DNA from: Haloplanus sp. CK5-1
GTDB lineage: Archaea; Halobacteriota; Halobacteria; Halobacteriales; Haloferacaceae
Direction of reading: 5' to 3'
DNA: 64,000 bases
NCBI RefSeq assembly: GCF_037201915.1
Contig: NZ_CP147505.1
Span: 186,001-250,000, forward strand
Shown in pieces: positions 21,650 through 30,783 of this stretch. The number at the start of each line of letters is the position of its first letter. The stretch's first letter is position 1. The notes beneath the pieces were generated by a model. It saw only the letters and a program-made list of their open reading frames with translations, was not told the origin of the DNA and did no database searches. Made by a program: the position numbers and the translations under genes.

Positions 21650-24613
21650 ATGACGGGATCGGGGGATCTCGAGCCGCGTCGGAGACTCGTCGAGGAGTTG
21701 AACGACATCGTCGCCGTCGTCGCGGTCGACGCGACGGTAACGTACGTGAACGCCGCGGTGCAGCAGGTGCTCGGGTACGCACCGACGGAGTTGATCGGCG
21801 ACGCTGGAACGGCGTACGTACACCCGGACGACCGGGATACCGTCACGGACGCGATCGAAGCGGTGGGAACCGATCGGGAGGCGTCCCGGACGGTCGACTG
21901 TCGACTCCGACGGGCCGACGGGTCATGGTGTTGGATCGAGGCGATCCTGCAGAACCGGACCGACGACGACGTGGTCGACAGCATTCTGGTGACGGGTCGT
22001 GACATCACCGACCGCAGGGAGCGCGAGGCGGAACTCGTCACGACCAAACGGCGCATGCAGCTGGCACTCGAAGGGGCGAACCTGGGGATCTGGGACTGGG
22101 ACATGCAGACCGGCGAAGTGTCACGCGACGAACTGTTGACGGAGATGCTCGGCTACACGCAAGCCGAGATGGGCGATCGGATGCGTGGCTGGGAACGGGT
22201 GGTGCATCCGGAGGACAGGGAGCGACACGACGAGGCGCTCGCCGAGCACATCTCGAAGCGGACGCCGTACTACTGGTGTGATCACCGGCTGAAGACGAAA
22301 TCGGGGAGCTGGAAGTGGGTGCGCACGATCGGAACGGTCGTCGAACGCGACGCGGACGGCGATCCGACACGGGCCGTGGGGATACACCAGGATATCGACG
22401 ACCGGAAGCGCGCCGAGTTGGCGCTGGAGGAGGAGCGGGACATGTTCAAAGAGGGTCCAGCGGTCGTCTTCAGATGGGAAGACGCGGCGGGCTGGCCCAT
22501 CGAGTACGTCTCGAAGAACGTCGAGGAAGTGCTCGGATACGCGCCGGACGAACTCCAGTCGGGAGAGTTCAGGTACATCGACATCGTCCACGAGGAAGAC
22601 CGGGAACGGGTCGTTCGAGAGGCGAGCGACCTCGAGTCCGGGGCGGTCGACAGCATCACCCTCACTCCGTATCGGGTGATCACGGCGTCGGGCGACGTTC
22701 GATGGGTGAAAGAGTACACCAGAACGGTCGAAAGCGGGGGCGAGACTCCCCATCTCGTCGGCTATCTCGTCGACGTGACGGAACGCAAGCGTCGGGAACG
22801 CGAGCTACGGCAGTTCAAATCGGCCGTCGAACGGAGCGCCCACGCCATCTACATCACCGACGCCGAGGGCCGGATCGAGTACGTCAACCCGGCCTTCGAG
22901 GAGATCACCGGATACAGCGAGCAAGCGGCCGTCGGGGAGACGCCACGCATCCTCAAATCGGGAGAGTACGACGACGACTTCTACGAGGAGTTCTGGGAGA
23001 CGATCACCTCCGGAGAGCAGTGGGAAGCGGAGATGATCGACGAGCGGTCGGACGACGAGCGGATCGTTCTCAACCAGACGGTCGCGCCGATTACCGACGA
23101 CGACGGCGACGTCCGAAAGTTCGTCGCCGTGGCCCGGGACATCACCGAGCGCAAGGACCGGGAACGGAAGCTCAGGGAGCGGGAGCAGAAATATCGGAGC
23201 CTCTTCGAGGGCACGCGCGACGCGCTCATGGTGTTCGACCGCGACGGCTACCTCGACTGTAACGAACGGGCACTCGAACTGTTCGGTATCGGCTCCGTCG
23301 AAGAGTTCCGAGAGTACACGCCCTGGGAACTCTCTCCTCCACGACAACCGAACGGGGAGGACTCGAAAGTGGCGGCGCTGGCGCACATCGAGACGGCCTT
23401 CGAGGAGGGGGAAGCGTTCTTCGAGTGGACCCACCAGCACAGCGACGGGGAGGAGTTCCCGTCAGAAGTGAAGCTCAGCCGGTTCGAATACCAAGGGACG
23501 CCGGCGATACACGCGCTCGTCCGGGACATTTCGGCGCGGAAGAAACGGGAGCGGGAACTCAAGGAGAGCGAGGAGAAATACCGCAGCCTGTTCGAGAACA
23601 CCCGCGACGCGCTCATGCTGCTCGACCGTGACGGGTTCATCGACTGCAACGAGCGGACGCTCGAGCTGTTCGGCGTCGATTCCGTGGACGCCTTCGTCGG
23701 TCGTGCGCCGTGGGAACTTTCCCCTCCACAGCAGCCGGACGGGACGGACTCGAAGGCGGCGGCGCTGGCACACGTCGAAACGGCCTTCGAGGAGGGGGAA
23801 GCGTTCTTCGAGTGGACACATCAACGCGTCGACGGCACGACGTTCCCTGCCGAGGTGAAGCTCAGCCGGTTCGAGTACGAGGGCGAGCCGGTGTTGCACG
23901 CGCTGGTTCGGGACGTGACCGCCCGAAAGGAGTACGAACGACGGTTGGAGGAGCAACGCGACAACCTCGACGTCCTCAACCGGGTACTTCGGCACGACAT
24001 TCGCAACGACCTCCAGGTGATAACGGGCTACGTTGAGATCCTCGCCGACGAGTGTGACGACGAGGAGGCGGACGCCCACTTCGAGACGATCGACGAGACC
24101 CTCGATCACGCGATTGGACTCACGAAGGTAGCCCGCGAGATGGCCGACGTGATGCTCTCGACCGACGAGGCGTCACGACCCGTCGACTTTCGAACCGTCC
24201 TCGAGAACGAACTCGGCGAGATACGGTCGACGTACTCGGAAGCGGTCGTCAGCACCGAGACGGCCGTGCCACGGGTCACGGTCGAAGCCGACGATATGCT
24301 GCACTCCGTCTTCAGGAACCTCCTGAAAAACGCGATCCAGCACAACGATGCGGAGACACCGAGAGTGACCGTGTCGGTGACGGAGCGTGACGACACCGCC
24401 GTCCTTCGGATCGCCGATAACGGTCCGGGAGTCCCCGAGAACCAGCGAGAGAACATCTTCGGCAAGGGGGAGAAGGGCCTCGACAGCCAGGGAACTGGCA
24501 TCGGCCTGTATCTGGTCGATACGCTCGTCGAGAACTACGGGGGCGAGGTCGGCGTCGAAGACAGCGCGGCCGGCGGAGCGGCGTTCGTCGTCGAACTACC
24601 GACAGCCGAGTGA
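21650..24613 (+). CDS. cytosolic multi-PAS sensor histidine kinase
   Basis: The 987-residue protein has six PAS/PAC units at about residues 15-122, 137-252, 263-378, 388-502, 514-632 and 645-761, several ending in the PAC motif DITxRKxRE. The kinase part follows: H-box LRHDIRNDLQ with His782, N-box NLLKNAIQHN near 890, G1 DNGPGVP and G2 GTGIGLYL. No membrane segment or receiver domain is seen, so it senses an internal signal (redox, light or ligand) and phosphorylates an unknown partner. PAS5 and PAS6 are near copies with a 129-residue period, a tandem duplication. No response regulator is adjacent. Confidence 0.92.
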   Translation: MTGSGDLEPRRRLVEELNDIVAVVAVDATVTYVNAAVQQVLGYAPTELIGDAGTAYVHPDDRDTVTDAIEAVGTDREASRTVDCRLRRADGSWCWIEAILQNRTDDDVVDSILVTGRDITDRREREAELVTTKRRMQLALEGANLGIWDWDMQTGEVSRDELLTEMLGYTQAEMGDRMRGWERVVHPEDRERHDEALAEHISKRTPYYWCDHRLKTKSGSWKWVRTIGTVVERDADGDPTRAVGIHQDIDDRKRAELALEEERDMFKEGPAVVFRWEDAAGWPIEYVSKNVEEVLGYAPDELQSGEFRYIDIVHEEDRERVVREASDLESGAVDSITLTPYRVITASGDVRWVKEYTRTVESGGETPHLVGYLVDVTERKRRERELRQFKSAVERSAHAIYITDAEGRIEYVNPAFEEITGYSEQAAVGETPRILKSGEYDDDFYEEFWETITSGEQWEAEMIDERSDDERIVLNQTVAPITDDDGDVRKFVAVARDITERKDRERKLREREQKYRSLFEGTRDALMVFDRDGYLDCNERALELFGIGSVEEFREYTPWELSPPRQPNGEDSKVAALAHIETAFEEGEAFFEWTHQHSDGEEFPSEVKLSRFEYQGTPAIHALVRDISARKKRERELKESEEKYRSLFENTRDALMLLDRDGFIDCNERTLELFGVDSVDAFVGRAPWELSPPQQPDGTDSKAAALAHVETAFEEGEAFFEWTHQRVDGTTFPAEVKLSRFEYEGEPVLHALVRDVTARKEYERRLEEQRDNLDVLNRVLRHDIRNDLQVITGYVEILADECDDEEADAHFETIDETLDHAIGLTKVAREMADVMLSTDEASRPVDFRTVLENELGEIRSTYSEAVVSTETAVPRVTVEADDMLHSVFRNLLKNAIQHNDAETPRVTVSVTERDDTAVLRIADNGPGVPENQRENIFGKGEKGLDSQGTGIGLYLVDTLVENYGGEVGVEDSAAGGAAFVVELPTAE

Positions 24614-24625
24614 GACGGCCGACGA

Positions 24626-27001
24626 CTACGCCACCCGAACCGTCCGCCCTCCCACGAACGGTTGCACCGGCAACTCCGGAAATGACACCTCCACCCGGAA
24701 GTCGAGTTCCTCGGCGTCCGCCCCGAACACACCCACCGGAACGGTCGTCACGTCCGAGAGGTAGGTCGTCTTCTCGTGCATCTCGACACCGTTGACGGTG
24801 ACGCGGACGCCGACACGCGCGCCGCCGCCCTCGTTGCGGATCCGGAGCTCGCACATCTCGCTGTCGCCGGTGGCGATCGAGTCGGGAAGGTCGTCCCACG
24901 ACACCCTGAGCGCCGGGAGGTCGGCGGCCGCCTCGACGATGCGCTCGGCGACGCCCTCGGAGAGCCCCGCTCCAGTCAGTTCGGTCGCGCCGGCGTCGAC
25001 CAAGTCCGCGGGGCGGGAGTGACCGCCGGTCGCGAGCGTGCTCGCGCGGCCGGCCCCGACGCCGTCGACGGCGGTGAGGGAGACGGCGTCGCGGCTGACG
25101 CCGTGTTCGATCCGGGCTTCGAGGCGGCGAGCGAGGTTGGCGGCCCGCGGACCGGAGAACCGGTCGAGGAACTCCCGAAGGGCGGCGAGCAGACGGAGCG
25201 CGTTCCGGCGGATGATCCACGCGTCGCTCCGCAGGTCCGCGGGGACGGAGTCGCTAGTGCTGGCCCGCAGGATGGCGAGAACTTTCCGCCCGCCGTCGTC
25301 GAGCTCCGGGCCGTCGGCGTCGCCGTCCTCCGGTGACGTCCCCGACGCCTCGCGCCCCAGAACGGCCTCGACCGCCTCGGCCTCGGACTGGCGAGCGGAG
25401 ACGGAGTCGAACTCGGCGGCAGCGGCGACGGTTTCGAGGACCGCAGCGGCGTCGATCCGGTCGCAGGCAGCCAAATCCCGGAAGGCCCGCGCGGTCGACA
25501 GGCGGAGGTAGTACTTCGAGGCGAGACGGCCGAGCGGTGTGGGATCGATGCCGAGGTCCTCGCGGGTCTCGACGAAGCCGCGGTCGACCAGCGACTCCAG
25601 CGTCTCGCGAACCCGGTCACGGAGGTTCTCGAAGTCGTAGGCCGCCGGCTCCGAGTCCGCGCGGACGTAGTAGAAGGTGGTCTCTAGCCACGAGAGCACG
25701 TCGTCGAGGTCGTCGACGGTGCCCATCGCTATCTCGGCGTTGAGGTGGGCGTCGAGATCCGAAGCGAGGTGGGACTCGATCTCGGTCCCCTCGCGCAGGA
25801 GGCGCCGATACCGGTCGGCGTCGGAGCGATCACACACCACCCAGCCGTAGCCCACGTCGTCGTACCCCGGACGGCCGGCCCGCCCGAGCATCTGCAGGAG
25901 GTCGAGGGGGCTGATGTCCACCTCACCCTCCAAGGGGTCGTGGTACTTGGTGTCGCGAACGATCACACACCGGGCGGGGAGGTTGACGCCCCACGCGAGC
26001 GTCGAGGTGGAGAAGAGGACGGCTATCTTCCCCTCGCGGAACCACGCCTCGATCCGGTCGCGGTCGGCCTTCGAGAGCCCGGCGTGGTGGAAGGCGACGC
26101 CGTCGAGGACGGCCTTGCGGAGGCTGTCGTCGCTCAGTTCTTTGGCGTCTTGGTGGAAGTCGTAGTCGCCCCGGGAGCCGACCGGCACGTCTCGCTCGGC
26201 GAGTTCGTCCCGGGTCTTGGCGGCGGCGCTGACGGCGTCCTGTCTGGAGGCGACGAAGACGAGTGCCTGCCCGTCCTCGCGGACGTGGGGTTCGGCCAGG
26301 TCGAGCGCGCGGTAGAGCCGGCGGTACTTGTCGGCGAAGGAGTTCTCGCCGTGGCTGTATGTCTTCACGCCCGTCTGGAGGTCGACGGGGCGGTAGTCGT
26401 CACCGAAGGCGAAGGTCGCCTCGGGCGGGGCGTCGAGCCACGCGGCCACGTCGGAGACGTTGGGCATCGTGGCCGAGAGTGCGACGAACCGTGGGTCACA
26501 GAGCCGGCGGAGTCGGGAGACGGTGACCTCGAGGACACCCCCGCGGCGCTCCGAGTCGAGGAGGTGGACCTCGTCGATCACACAGCAGTCCACGTCGGTG
26601 ACGAAGTCGTAGCGCCGGGAGTCGTGTTTGCGGGTCGCGGAGTCGACCTTCTCGGGCGTCATCACGAGGACGTCCGCGTGGCGGGCGCGCCGGGGGTTCA
26701 GGTCGCGCTCCCCGGTGACGACGTACACCGAGTAGCCCATCTCCTCGAAGCGCTCCCACTCGCTCTCCTTCTCGTTGGTGAGCGCGCGCATCGGGGCGAC
26801 GAAGAGTGCGGTCCCCCCCTCACTCAGCGTCTTGCAGATGGCGAGTTCCGCCAGTGCGGTCTTGCCGCTGGCGGTCGGTGCCGACGCGACGACGTTGTGG
26901 TCCGTCTCGACGAGGACCGGCAACGCCTCGCGTTGCATCGCGTTGAACTCCTCGAAGTCGAAGGCGTCGGCGAACTCCGGAACGGCGTCGGCGACCTTCA
27001 C
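24626..27001 (-). CDS. Hel308-type superfamily 2 DNA helicase
   Basis: The 791-residue ATP-dependent helicase starts at GTG 27001 (V-K-V-A-D-A), eight bases after GGGGGTG; the longer frame above it lacks family similarity. Motifs in order: Walker A SAPTASGKT, motif II DEVH, motif III SATMPN, motif IV/V region STSTLAWGVNLPARC, and motif VI QMLGRAGRPG. A winged helix, ratchet-like domain and helix-hairpin-helix (VDGVGAGRASTL) follow. The final about 100 residues form a beta-rich tail (MCELRIRNEGGGARVGVRVTV). It probably acts at stalled forks; it may be the second Hel308 paralogue of haloarchaea. Confidence 0.88.
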   Translation of the reverse strand: MKVADAVPEFADAFDFEEFNAMQREALPVLVETDHNVVASAPTASGKTALAELAICKTLSEGGTALFVAPMRALTNEKESEWERFEEMGYSVYVVTGERDLNPRRARHADVLVMTPEKVDSATRKHDSRRYDFVTDVDCCVIDEVHLLDSERRGGVLEVTVSRLRRLCDPRFVALSATMPNVSDVAAWLDAPPEATFAFGDDYRPVDLQTGVKTYSHGENSFADKYRRLYRALDLAEPHVREDGQALVFVASRQDAVSAAAKTRDELAERDVPVGSRGDYDFHQDAKELSDDSLRKAVLDGVAFHHAGLSKADRDRIEAWFREGKIAVLFSTSTLAWGVNLPARCVIVRDTKYHDPLEGEVDISPLDLLQMLGRAGRPGYDDVGYGWVVCDRSDADRYRRLLREGTEIESHLASDLDAHLNAEIAMGTVDDLDDVLSWLETTFYYVRADSEPAAYDFENLRDRVRETLESLVDRGFVETREDLGIDPTPLGRLASKYYLRLSTARAFRDLAACDRIDAAAVLETVAAAAEFDSVSARQSEAEAVEAVLGREASGTSPEDGDADGPELDDGGRKVLAILRASTSDSVPADLRSDAWIIRRNALRLLAALREFLDRFSGPRAANLARRLEARIEHGVSRDAVSLTAVDGVGAGRASTLATGGHSRPADLVDAGATELTGAGLSEGVAERIVEAAADLPALRVSWDDLPDSIATGDSEMCELRIRNEGGGARVGVRVTVNGVEMHEKTTYLSDVTTVPVGVFGADAEELDFRVEVSFPELPVQPFVGGRTVRVA

Positions 27002-27219
27002 GCGGCCGGCACCCCCGTGGCGACGCGAGCGGAGCCGTAGCGGGTCATACCCGTGTCGGGGGGACGGGACGGCAAAGGCGTTTCCGTCCGGTCGGGGGTC
27101 GACTCGGTCCGTGGACGCGGCGGCGACGGCCAGCGAGACGACGGCCGGTCGCTCACGACCGGCAGGCGTGGTCGTGACGGTCGTGGAAACGTATCCGCGG
27201 ACCGAGAGGTCGTCCCACA

Positions 27220-27229
27220 CGTTTTTGCT
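27220..27229 (+). promoter_or_regulatory. TATA box of lipA
   Basis: CGTTTTTGCT lies about 27 bases before ATG 27251. The core is identical to the box upstream of the pheS leader ORF. Confidence 0.6.
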
Positions 27230-27250
27230 CGGGGACCCGAACGGGAGGGT

Positions 27251-28177
27251 ATGGCACGCAGGCGAAAGCCCGACTGGTTGCGGATGCGGCCACCCTCGGG
27301 CGGGCGGTTCACGGAGATTCGGGAGACCCTGCGAGAACACGACCTCAACACGGTGTGTGAGGAGGCGAACTGCCCCAACCTGGGAGAGTGCTGGAGCGGC
27401 CGCGACGGTCCGGGGACGGCCACGTTCATGCTGATGGGCGACCGGTGTTCGCGGGGCTGTAACTTCTGTGACGTGGAGACCGGCGGGATGGAGCCACTCG
27501 ACCCCGACGAACCGTCGAACGTGGCCGACGCCGTCGCGGAGATCGGACTCGACTACGTCGTCCTGACGAGCGTGGACCGCGACGACCTGCCCGATCAGGG
27601 CGCGGGCCACTTCGCACGCACCATCGAGGCGATCAAGAGCCGGCACCCGGGCATCCTCGTCGAGGTGCTCATCCCCGACTTCCGGGGCGACCCGGACCTG
27701 GTCGATCTGATCGTCGACGCCGGGCCGGACGTGATCGCCCACAACGTCGAGACGGTCGAGCGCCTACAGTGGCCGGTCCGGGACCGACGCGCGGGCTACG
27801 AGCAGTCGCTGTCGGTGCTCGAACGCGCCGCCGCCGCCGACGTCTACACGAAGACGAGCCTCATGCTCGGGGTGGGGGAGTACGACCACGAGCTCTACCG
27901 CACCCTCTCCGACTGTCGCGAGGCCGGCGTGGACGTGATCACGCTCGGGCAGTATCTCCAGCCCTCGCGCTCGCACCTCGACGTCTACGAGTACGTCCAC
28001 CCGGACGCCTTCGAGACGTGGCGGCGGGTCGCCGAGGAGGAACTCGGCTTCCTCTACTGCGCCAGCGGGCCGATGGTCCGGTCGTCGTACCGGGCGGGCG
28101 AACTGTTCGTCGACGCCGTCCTCCGGGACGGACGGAGCGTCGACGAGGCACGCCGCGAGGCCCACGCGGCGACCTGA
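27251..28177 (+). CDS. lipA: lipoyl synthase
   Basis: The 308-residue radical SAM enzyme inserts two sulfurs into octanoyl groups on E2 and GcvH proteins. It has the auxiliary cluster cysteines [12 protein letters not shown] and the radical SAM triad in [12 protein letters not shown], plus the C-terminal conserved region [12 protein letters not shown]. Length is family-normal. ATG 27251 follows a purine-rich GGGAGGGT. It begins a plus-strand run leading to the pyruvate dehydrogenase E1-beta and E2 genes, whose lipoyl domain is its substrate. Confidence 0.96.
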   Translation: MARRRKPDWLRMRPPSGGRFTEIRETLREHDLNTVCEEANCPNLGECWSGRDGPGTATFMLMGDRCSRGCNFCDVETGGMEPLDPDEPSNVADAVAEIGLDYVVLTSVDRDDLPDQGAGHFARTIEAIKSRHPGILVEVLIPDFRGDPDLVDLIVDAGPDVIAHNVETVERLQWPVRDRRAGYEQSLSVLERAAAADVYTKTSLMLGVGEYDHELYRTLSDCREAGVDVITLGQYLQPSRSHLDVYEYVHPDAFETWRRVAEEELGFLYCASGPMVRSSYRAGELFVDAVLRDGRSVDEARREAHAAT

Positions 28178-28203
28178 GGGCCCCGGAGGGTCACACCGAT
28201 CCG

Positions 28204-28311
28204 ATGGTCGACCGCGTCCACGCGGTGACACCCACGGGGCGTCGCGAGCGGGGGGTGACGCTGGATCGACTGCGCGACCGACACGGCGACGATGCGGTCC
28301 ACGGCCGATGA
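28204..28311 (+). CDS. 35-codon ORF coupled to the E1-beta gene
   Basis: This short frame starts at ATG 28204 and its TGA overlaps the E1-beta start (ATGA). It occupies the place where haloarchaeal pyruvate dehydrogenase operons usually have the E1-alpha gene. The peptide is basic and Arg-rich, with no resemblance to E1-alpha that I can see. It may be a translational coupler, the remnant of a lost gene, or simply noise in a high-GC gap. Confidence 0.3.
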   Translation: MVDRVHAVTPTGRRERGVTLDRLRDRHGDDAVHGR

Positions 28312-29306
28312 GCACGAACACGGACACCCAGAATCTGACGCTGGTACAGGCGGTCCGGGACGGTCTCCGGACCGAGATGCAACGGAACGAGGACGTGATC
28401 GTCCTCGGGGAGGACGTGGGCAAGAACGGCGGCGTCTTCCGCGCGACGGAAGGGCTCTACGAGGAGTTCGGCGGGGACCGGGTGATCGACACGCCCCTCG
28501 CTGAGTCCGGCATCGTCGGGGCCTCGATCGGCATGGCGGCCTACGGACTCCGTCCCGTCCCCGAGATCCAGTTCATGGGGTTCATCTACCCGGCGTTCGA
28601 CCAGATCGTGAGTCACGCGGCACGCTTGCGGGCGCGAAGCCGGGGGCGGTTCACGTGCCCGATGGTGGTGCGCGCGCCGTACGGCGGCGGCATCCGAGCG
28701 CCGGAGCACCACTCGGAGTCGAAGGAGGCCTTCTTCGTCCACGAGCCGGGACTGAAGGTGGTCGTCCCGTCGACGCCCGCGGACACGAAGGGACTGCTCG
28801 CGTCGGCCGTCCGGGATCCGGACCCGGTGATCTTCCTCGAACCCAAACTCGTCTACCGGGCGTTCCGCGAGGAGGTGCCCACGGGCGACCACACGGTGCC
28901 GCTCGGCGAGGCGGCGGTCCGGCGCGAGGGGAGCGACGTCTCCGTGTTCACGTGGGGGGCGATGGCCCGACCGACGATGGACGCCGCCGAGACGCTCGCC
29001 GAGGAGGGGATCGACTGTGAGGTGGTCGACCTGCGGACGCTCTCGCCGCTGGACCGCGAGACCATCGTCGACTCGTTCGAGAAGACGGGGCGGGCGGCGG
29101 TCGTCCACGAAGCGCCCCGGACCGGCGGTCTGGGCGGCGAGATCACCGCCATCCTCCAAGAGGAGGCGCTGCTCTACCAGGAGGCACCGGTCGGACGGAT
29201 CACGGGCTTCGACACGCCAGTACCGCTGTACGCCTCGGAGGACTACTACCTCCCCTCGCCGACGCGGATCGAGGCGGGAATCCGGGAGGTCGTCGCGTTC
29301 CCGTGA
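28308..29306 (+). CDS. 2-oxoacid (pyruvate) dehydrogenase E1 beta subunit
   Basis: The 332-residue subunit contains the thiamine-diphosphate pyrimidine-binding domain: GEDVGKNGGVFRATEGL with the catalytic Glu region, IDTPLAESGIVGASIGMA, and RAPYGGGIRAPEHHSES. The C-terminal domain follows with the conserved EAPRTGGLGGEI. It normally pairs with an E1-alpha subunit to decarboxylate 2-oxoacids and pass the acyl group to E2 lipoate. The E2 gene overlaps it by four bases (GTGA). No E1-alpha gene lies in the window, so the partner is encoded elsewhere. The true substrate (pyruvate or a branched 2-oxoacid) is not settled by sequence. Confidence 0.92.
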   Translation: MSTNTDTQNLTLVQAVRDGLRTEMQRNEDVIVLGEDVGKNGGVFRATEGLYEEFGGDRVIDTPLAESGIVGASIGMAAYGLRPVPEIQFMGFIYPAFDQIVSHAARLRARSRGRFTCPMVVRAPYGGGIRAPEHHSESKEAFFVHEPGLKVVVPSTPADTKGLLASAVRDPDPVIFLEPKLVYRAFREEVPTGDHTVPLGEAAVRREGSDVSVFTWGAMARPTMDAAETLAEEGIDCEVVDLRTLSPLDRETIVDSFEKTGRAAVVHEAPRTGGLGGEITAILQEEALLYQEAPVGRITGFDTPVPLYASEDYYLPSPTRIEAGIREVVAFP

Positions 29307-30721
29307 CCGTCGAGACGTTCGCACTTCCGGACGTGGGCGAGGGGGTCACCGAGGGGGAGTTGCTCCGGTGGTTGGTGGAACCGGGCGACGAGGTGGGGAC
29401 GGACCAACCGCTCGCGGAAGTCGAGACCGACAAGGCAGTCGTCGACCTCCCCTCGCCGTACGAGGGGACGGTCGTGGAACTGCACGCCGAGGAGGGCGAG
29501 TTGGTGCCAGTCGGGAGCGTCGTCGTCTCGATCGAGACGAGCGACGACGGGGACGCGACGGGGGGCCCCGAGGAGGGAGGCGACGGACCCGCGTCGGCGG
29601 CCGACCGACGCGCCGTCGCGCCGCCGCGGACGCGACGGCTGGCGCGCGAACTCGGCGTCGACTTGGAGCGCGTCTCGGGATCGAGGCCGGGCGGGCGGGT
29701 CACCGACGCGGACGTGCGGGACGCGGCGGAGGGGAGCGACGACGCGACGGGACACCGGGAGTCGTCGGAGACGGTCGAGCGGGCGGCGGCCGTCGACGGG
29801 GAGAGATCGACCCGCGACCGGACGCTCGCGGCCCCGGCGACCCGTCGCCTCGCGGACGACCTCGGCGTCGATCTGGACGCGGTGCCGACCGACGAGCGCC
29901 GCGACGGGGTCGCCGTCGTCACGGCCGAACTGGTCCGGGAGTACGCGGCGAGCGAGCGGGACGACGGGAGCGAGGCGGACGGGGAGACTGGAACGACGGC
30001 GTCGACGCCGGCCGCCGACCCGAGTCCCGGCGACCGCATCCCCTACCGGGGGATCCGCCGCACCATCGGCGAGCGGATGGTCGAGTCGACGGCACGGGTG
30101 GCACACGTCACCCACACGGACGAGGTGGACGTGACGCGGCTGGTCGAGACCAAAGCCGAGCTGGAACCGTACGCCGCCGAGGAGGGGGTCGAGCTCACCT
30201 ACCTGCCGTTCGTGATGCGTGCGGTCGCCGGCGCACTCGCCGAGTTCCCGCGGGTCAACGCCTCACTGGACGAGGAACGCGAGGAGATCCGCTGTCACGA
30301 GACGTACGACATCGGCGTGGCGACGGCGACGGAGGCCGGCTTGCTCGTCCCGGTGATCGAGGACGTGGACCGGAAGGGGCTGCTCGACCTCGCCGCGGAG
30401 ACGGCGTCGAAGGTCGAACGCGCCCGCGACCGGCGCATCGACCGCGTGGAGATGCAGGGCGGGACGTTCACCGTCACGAACGTCGGGGTGATCGGCGGAA
30501 GATACGCCACACCCATCGTCAACCACCCGGAGGTGGCGATCCTTGCGCTGGGTCGGATCGAGGAGCAACCCCGGGTCGTCGACGGCGAGGTGGTCGCCCG
30601 GCACACGCTCCCGCTGTCGCTGTCGGTCGATCACCGCGTCGTCGACGGCGCGGTGGCCGCCCGGTTCACCAACCGCGTGATGGAACTGCTCGCGGCCCCA
30701 GCGCGGTTGCTCGTCGACTGA
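29303..30721 (+). CDS. 2-oxoacid dehydrogenase E2 acyltransferase
   Basis: The 472-residue E2 starts at GTG 29303 overlapping the E1-beta stop. The lipoyl domain spans residues 1-78, with lipoyl Lys44 in ETDKAVVDL. Two peripheral-subunit-binding domains follow (RTRRLARELGVDLERV near 108 and TRRLADDLGVDLDAV near 178), joined by acidic linkers. The catalytic domain starts at about 240 and ends with DHRVVDGAVAARF, which carries the active-site His-x3-Asp-Gly. Two subunit-binding domains in one chain are more than the usual single copy. LipA upstream supplies the cofactor and LpdA (36296) reoxidises it. Confidence 0.94.
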   Translation: MTVETFALPDVGEGVTEGELLRWLVEPGDEVGTDQPLAEVETDKAVVDLPSPYEGTVVELHAEEGELVPVGSVVVSIETSDDGDATGGPEEGGDGPASAADRRAVAPPRTRRLARELGVDLERVSGSRPGGRVTDADVRDAAEGSDDATGHRESSETVERAAAVDGERSTRDRTLAAPATRRLADDLGVDLDAVPTDERRDGVAVVTAELVREYAASERDDGSEADGETGTTASTPAADPSPGDRIPYRGIRRTIGERMVESTARVAHVTHTDEVDVTRLVETKAELEPYAAEEGVELTYLPFVMRAVAGALAEFPRVNASLDEEREEIRCHETYDIGVATATEAGLLVPVIEDVDRKGLLDLAAETASKVERARDRRIDRVEMQGGTFTVTNVGVIGGRYATPIVNHPEVAILALGRIEEQPRVVDGEVVARHTLPLSLSVDHRVVDGAVAARFTNRVMELLAAPARLLVD

Positions 30722-30752
30722 GTGGCTCGGGCAACCTTGCGGTAAACAAGCC

Positions 30753-30759
30753 CTTTATT
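30753..30759 (+). promoter_or_regulatory. TATA box of ilvA
   Basis: CTTTATT is centred 28 bases before ATG 30784 and just after the E2 stop, so ilvA has its own promoter. Confidence 0.6.
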
Positions 30760-30783
30760 CGGGCGTGTGTGAGAGGATAGTTC

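Noticed and set aside
27002-27742. N-terminal extension of the Hel308-type helicase
   Set aside because: The frame stays open but lacks family similarity and overlaps the lipA promoter and coding region; GTG 27001 has a good ribosome-binding site and the normal helicase start.
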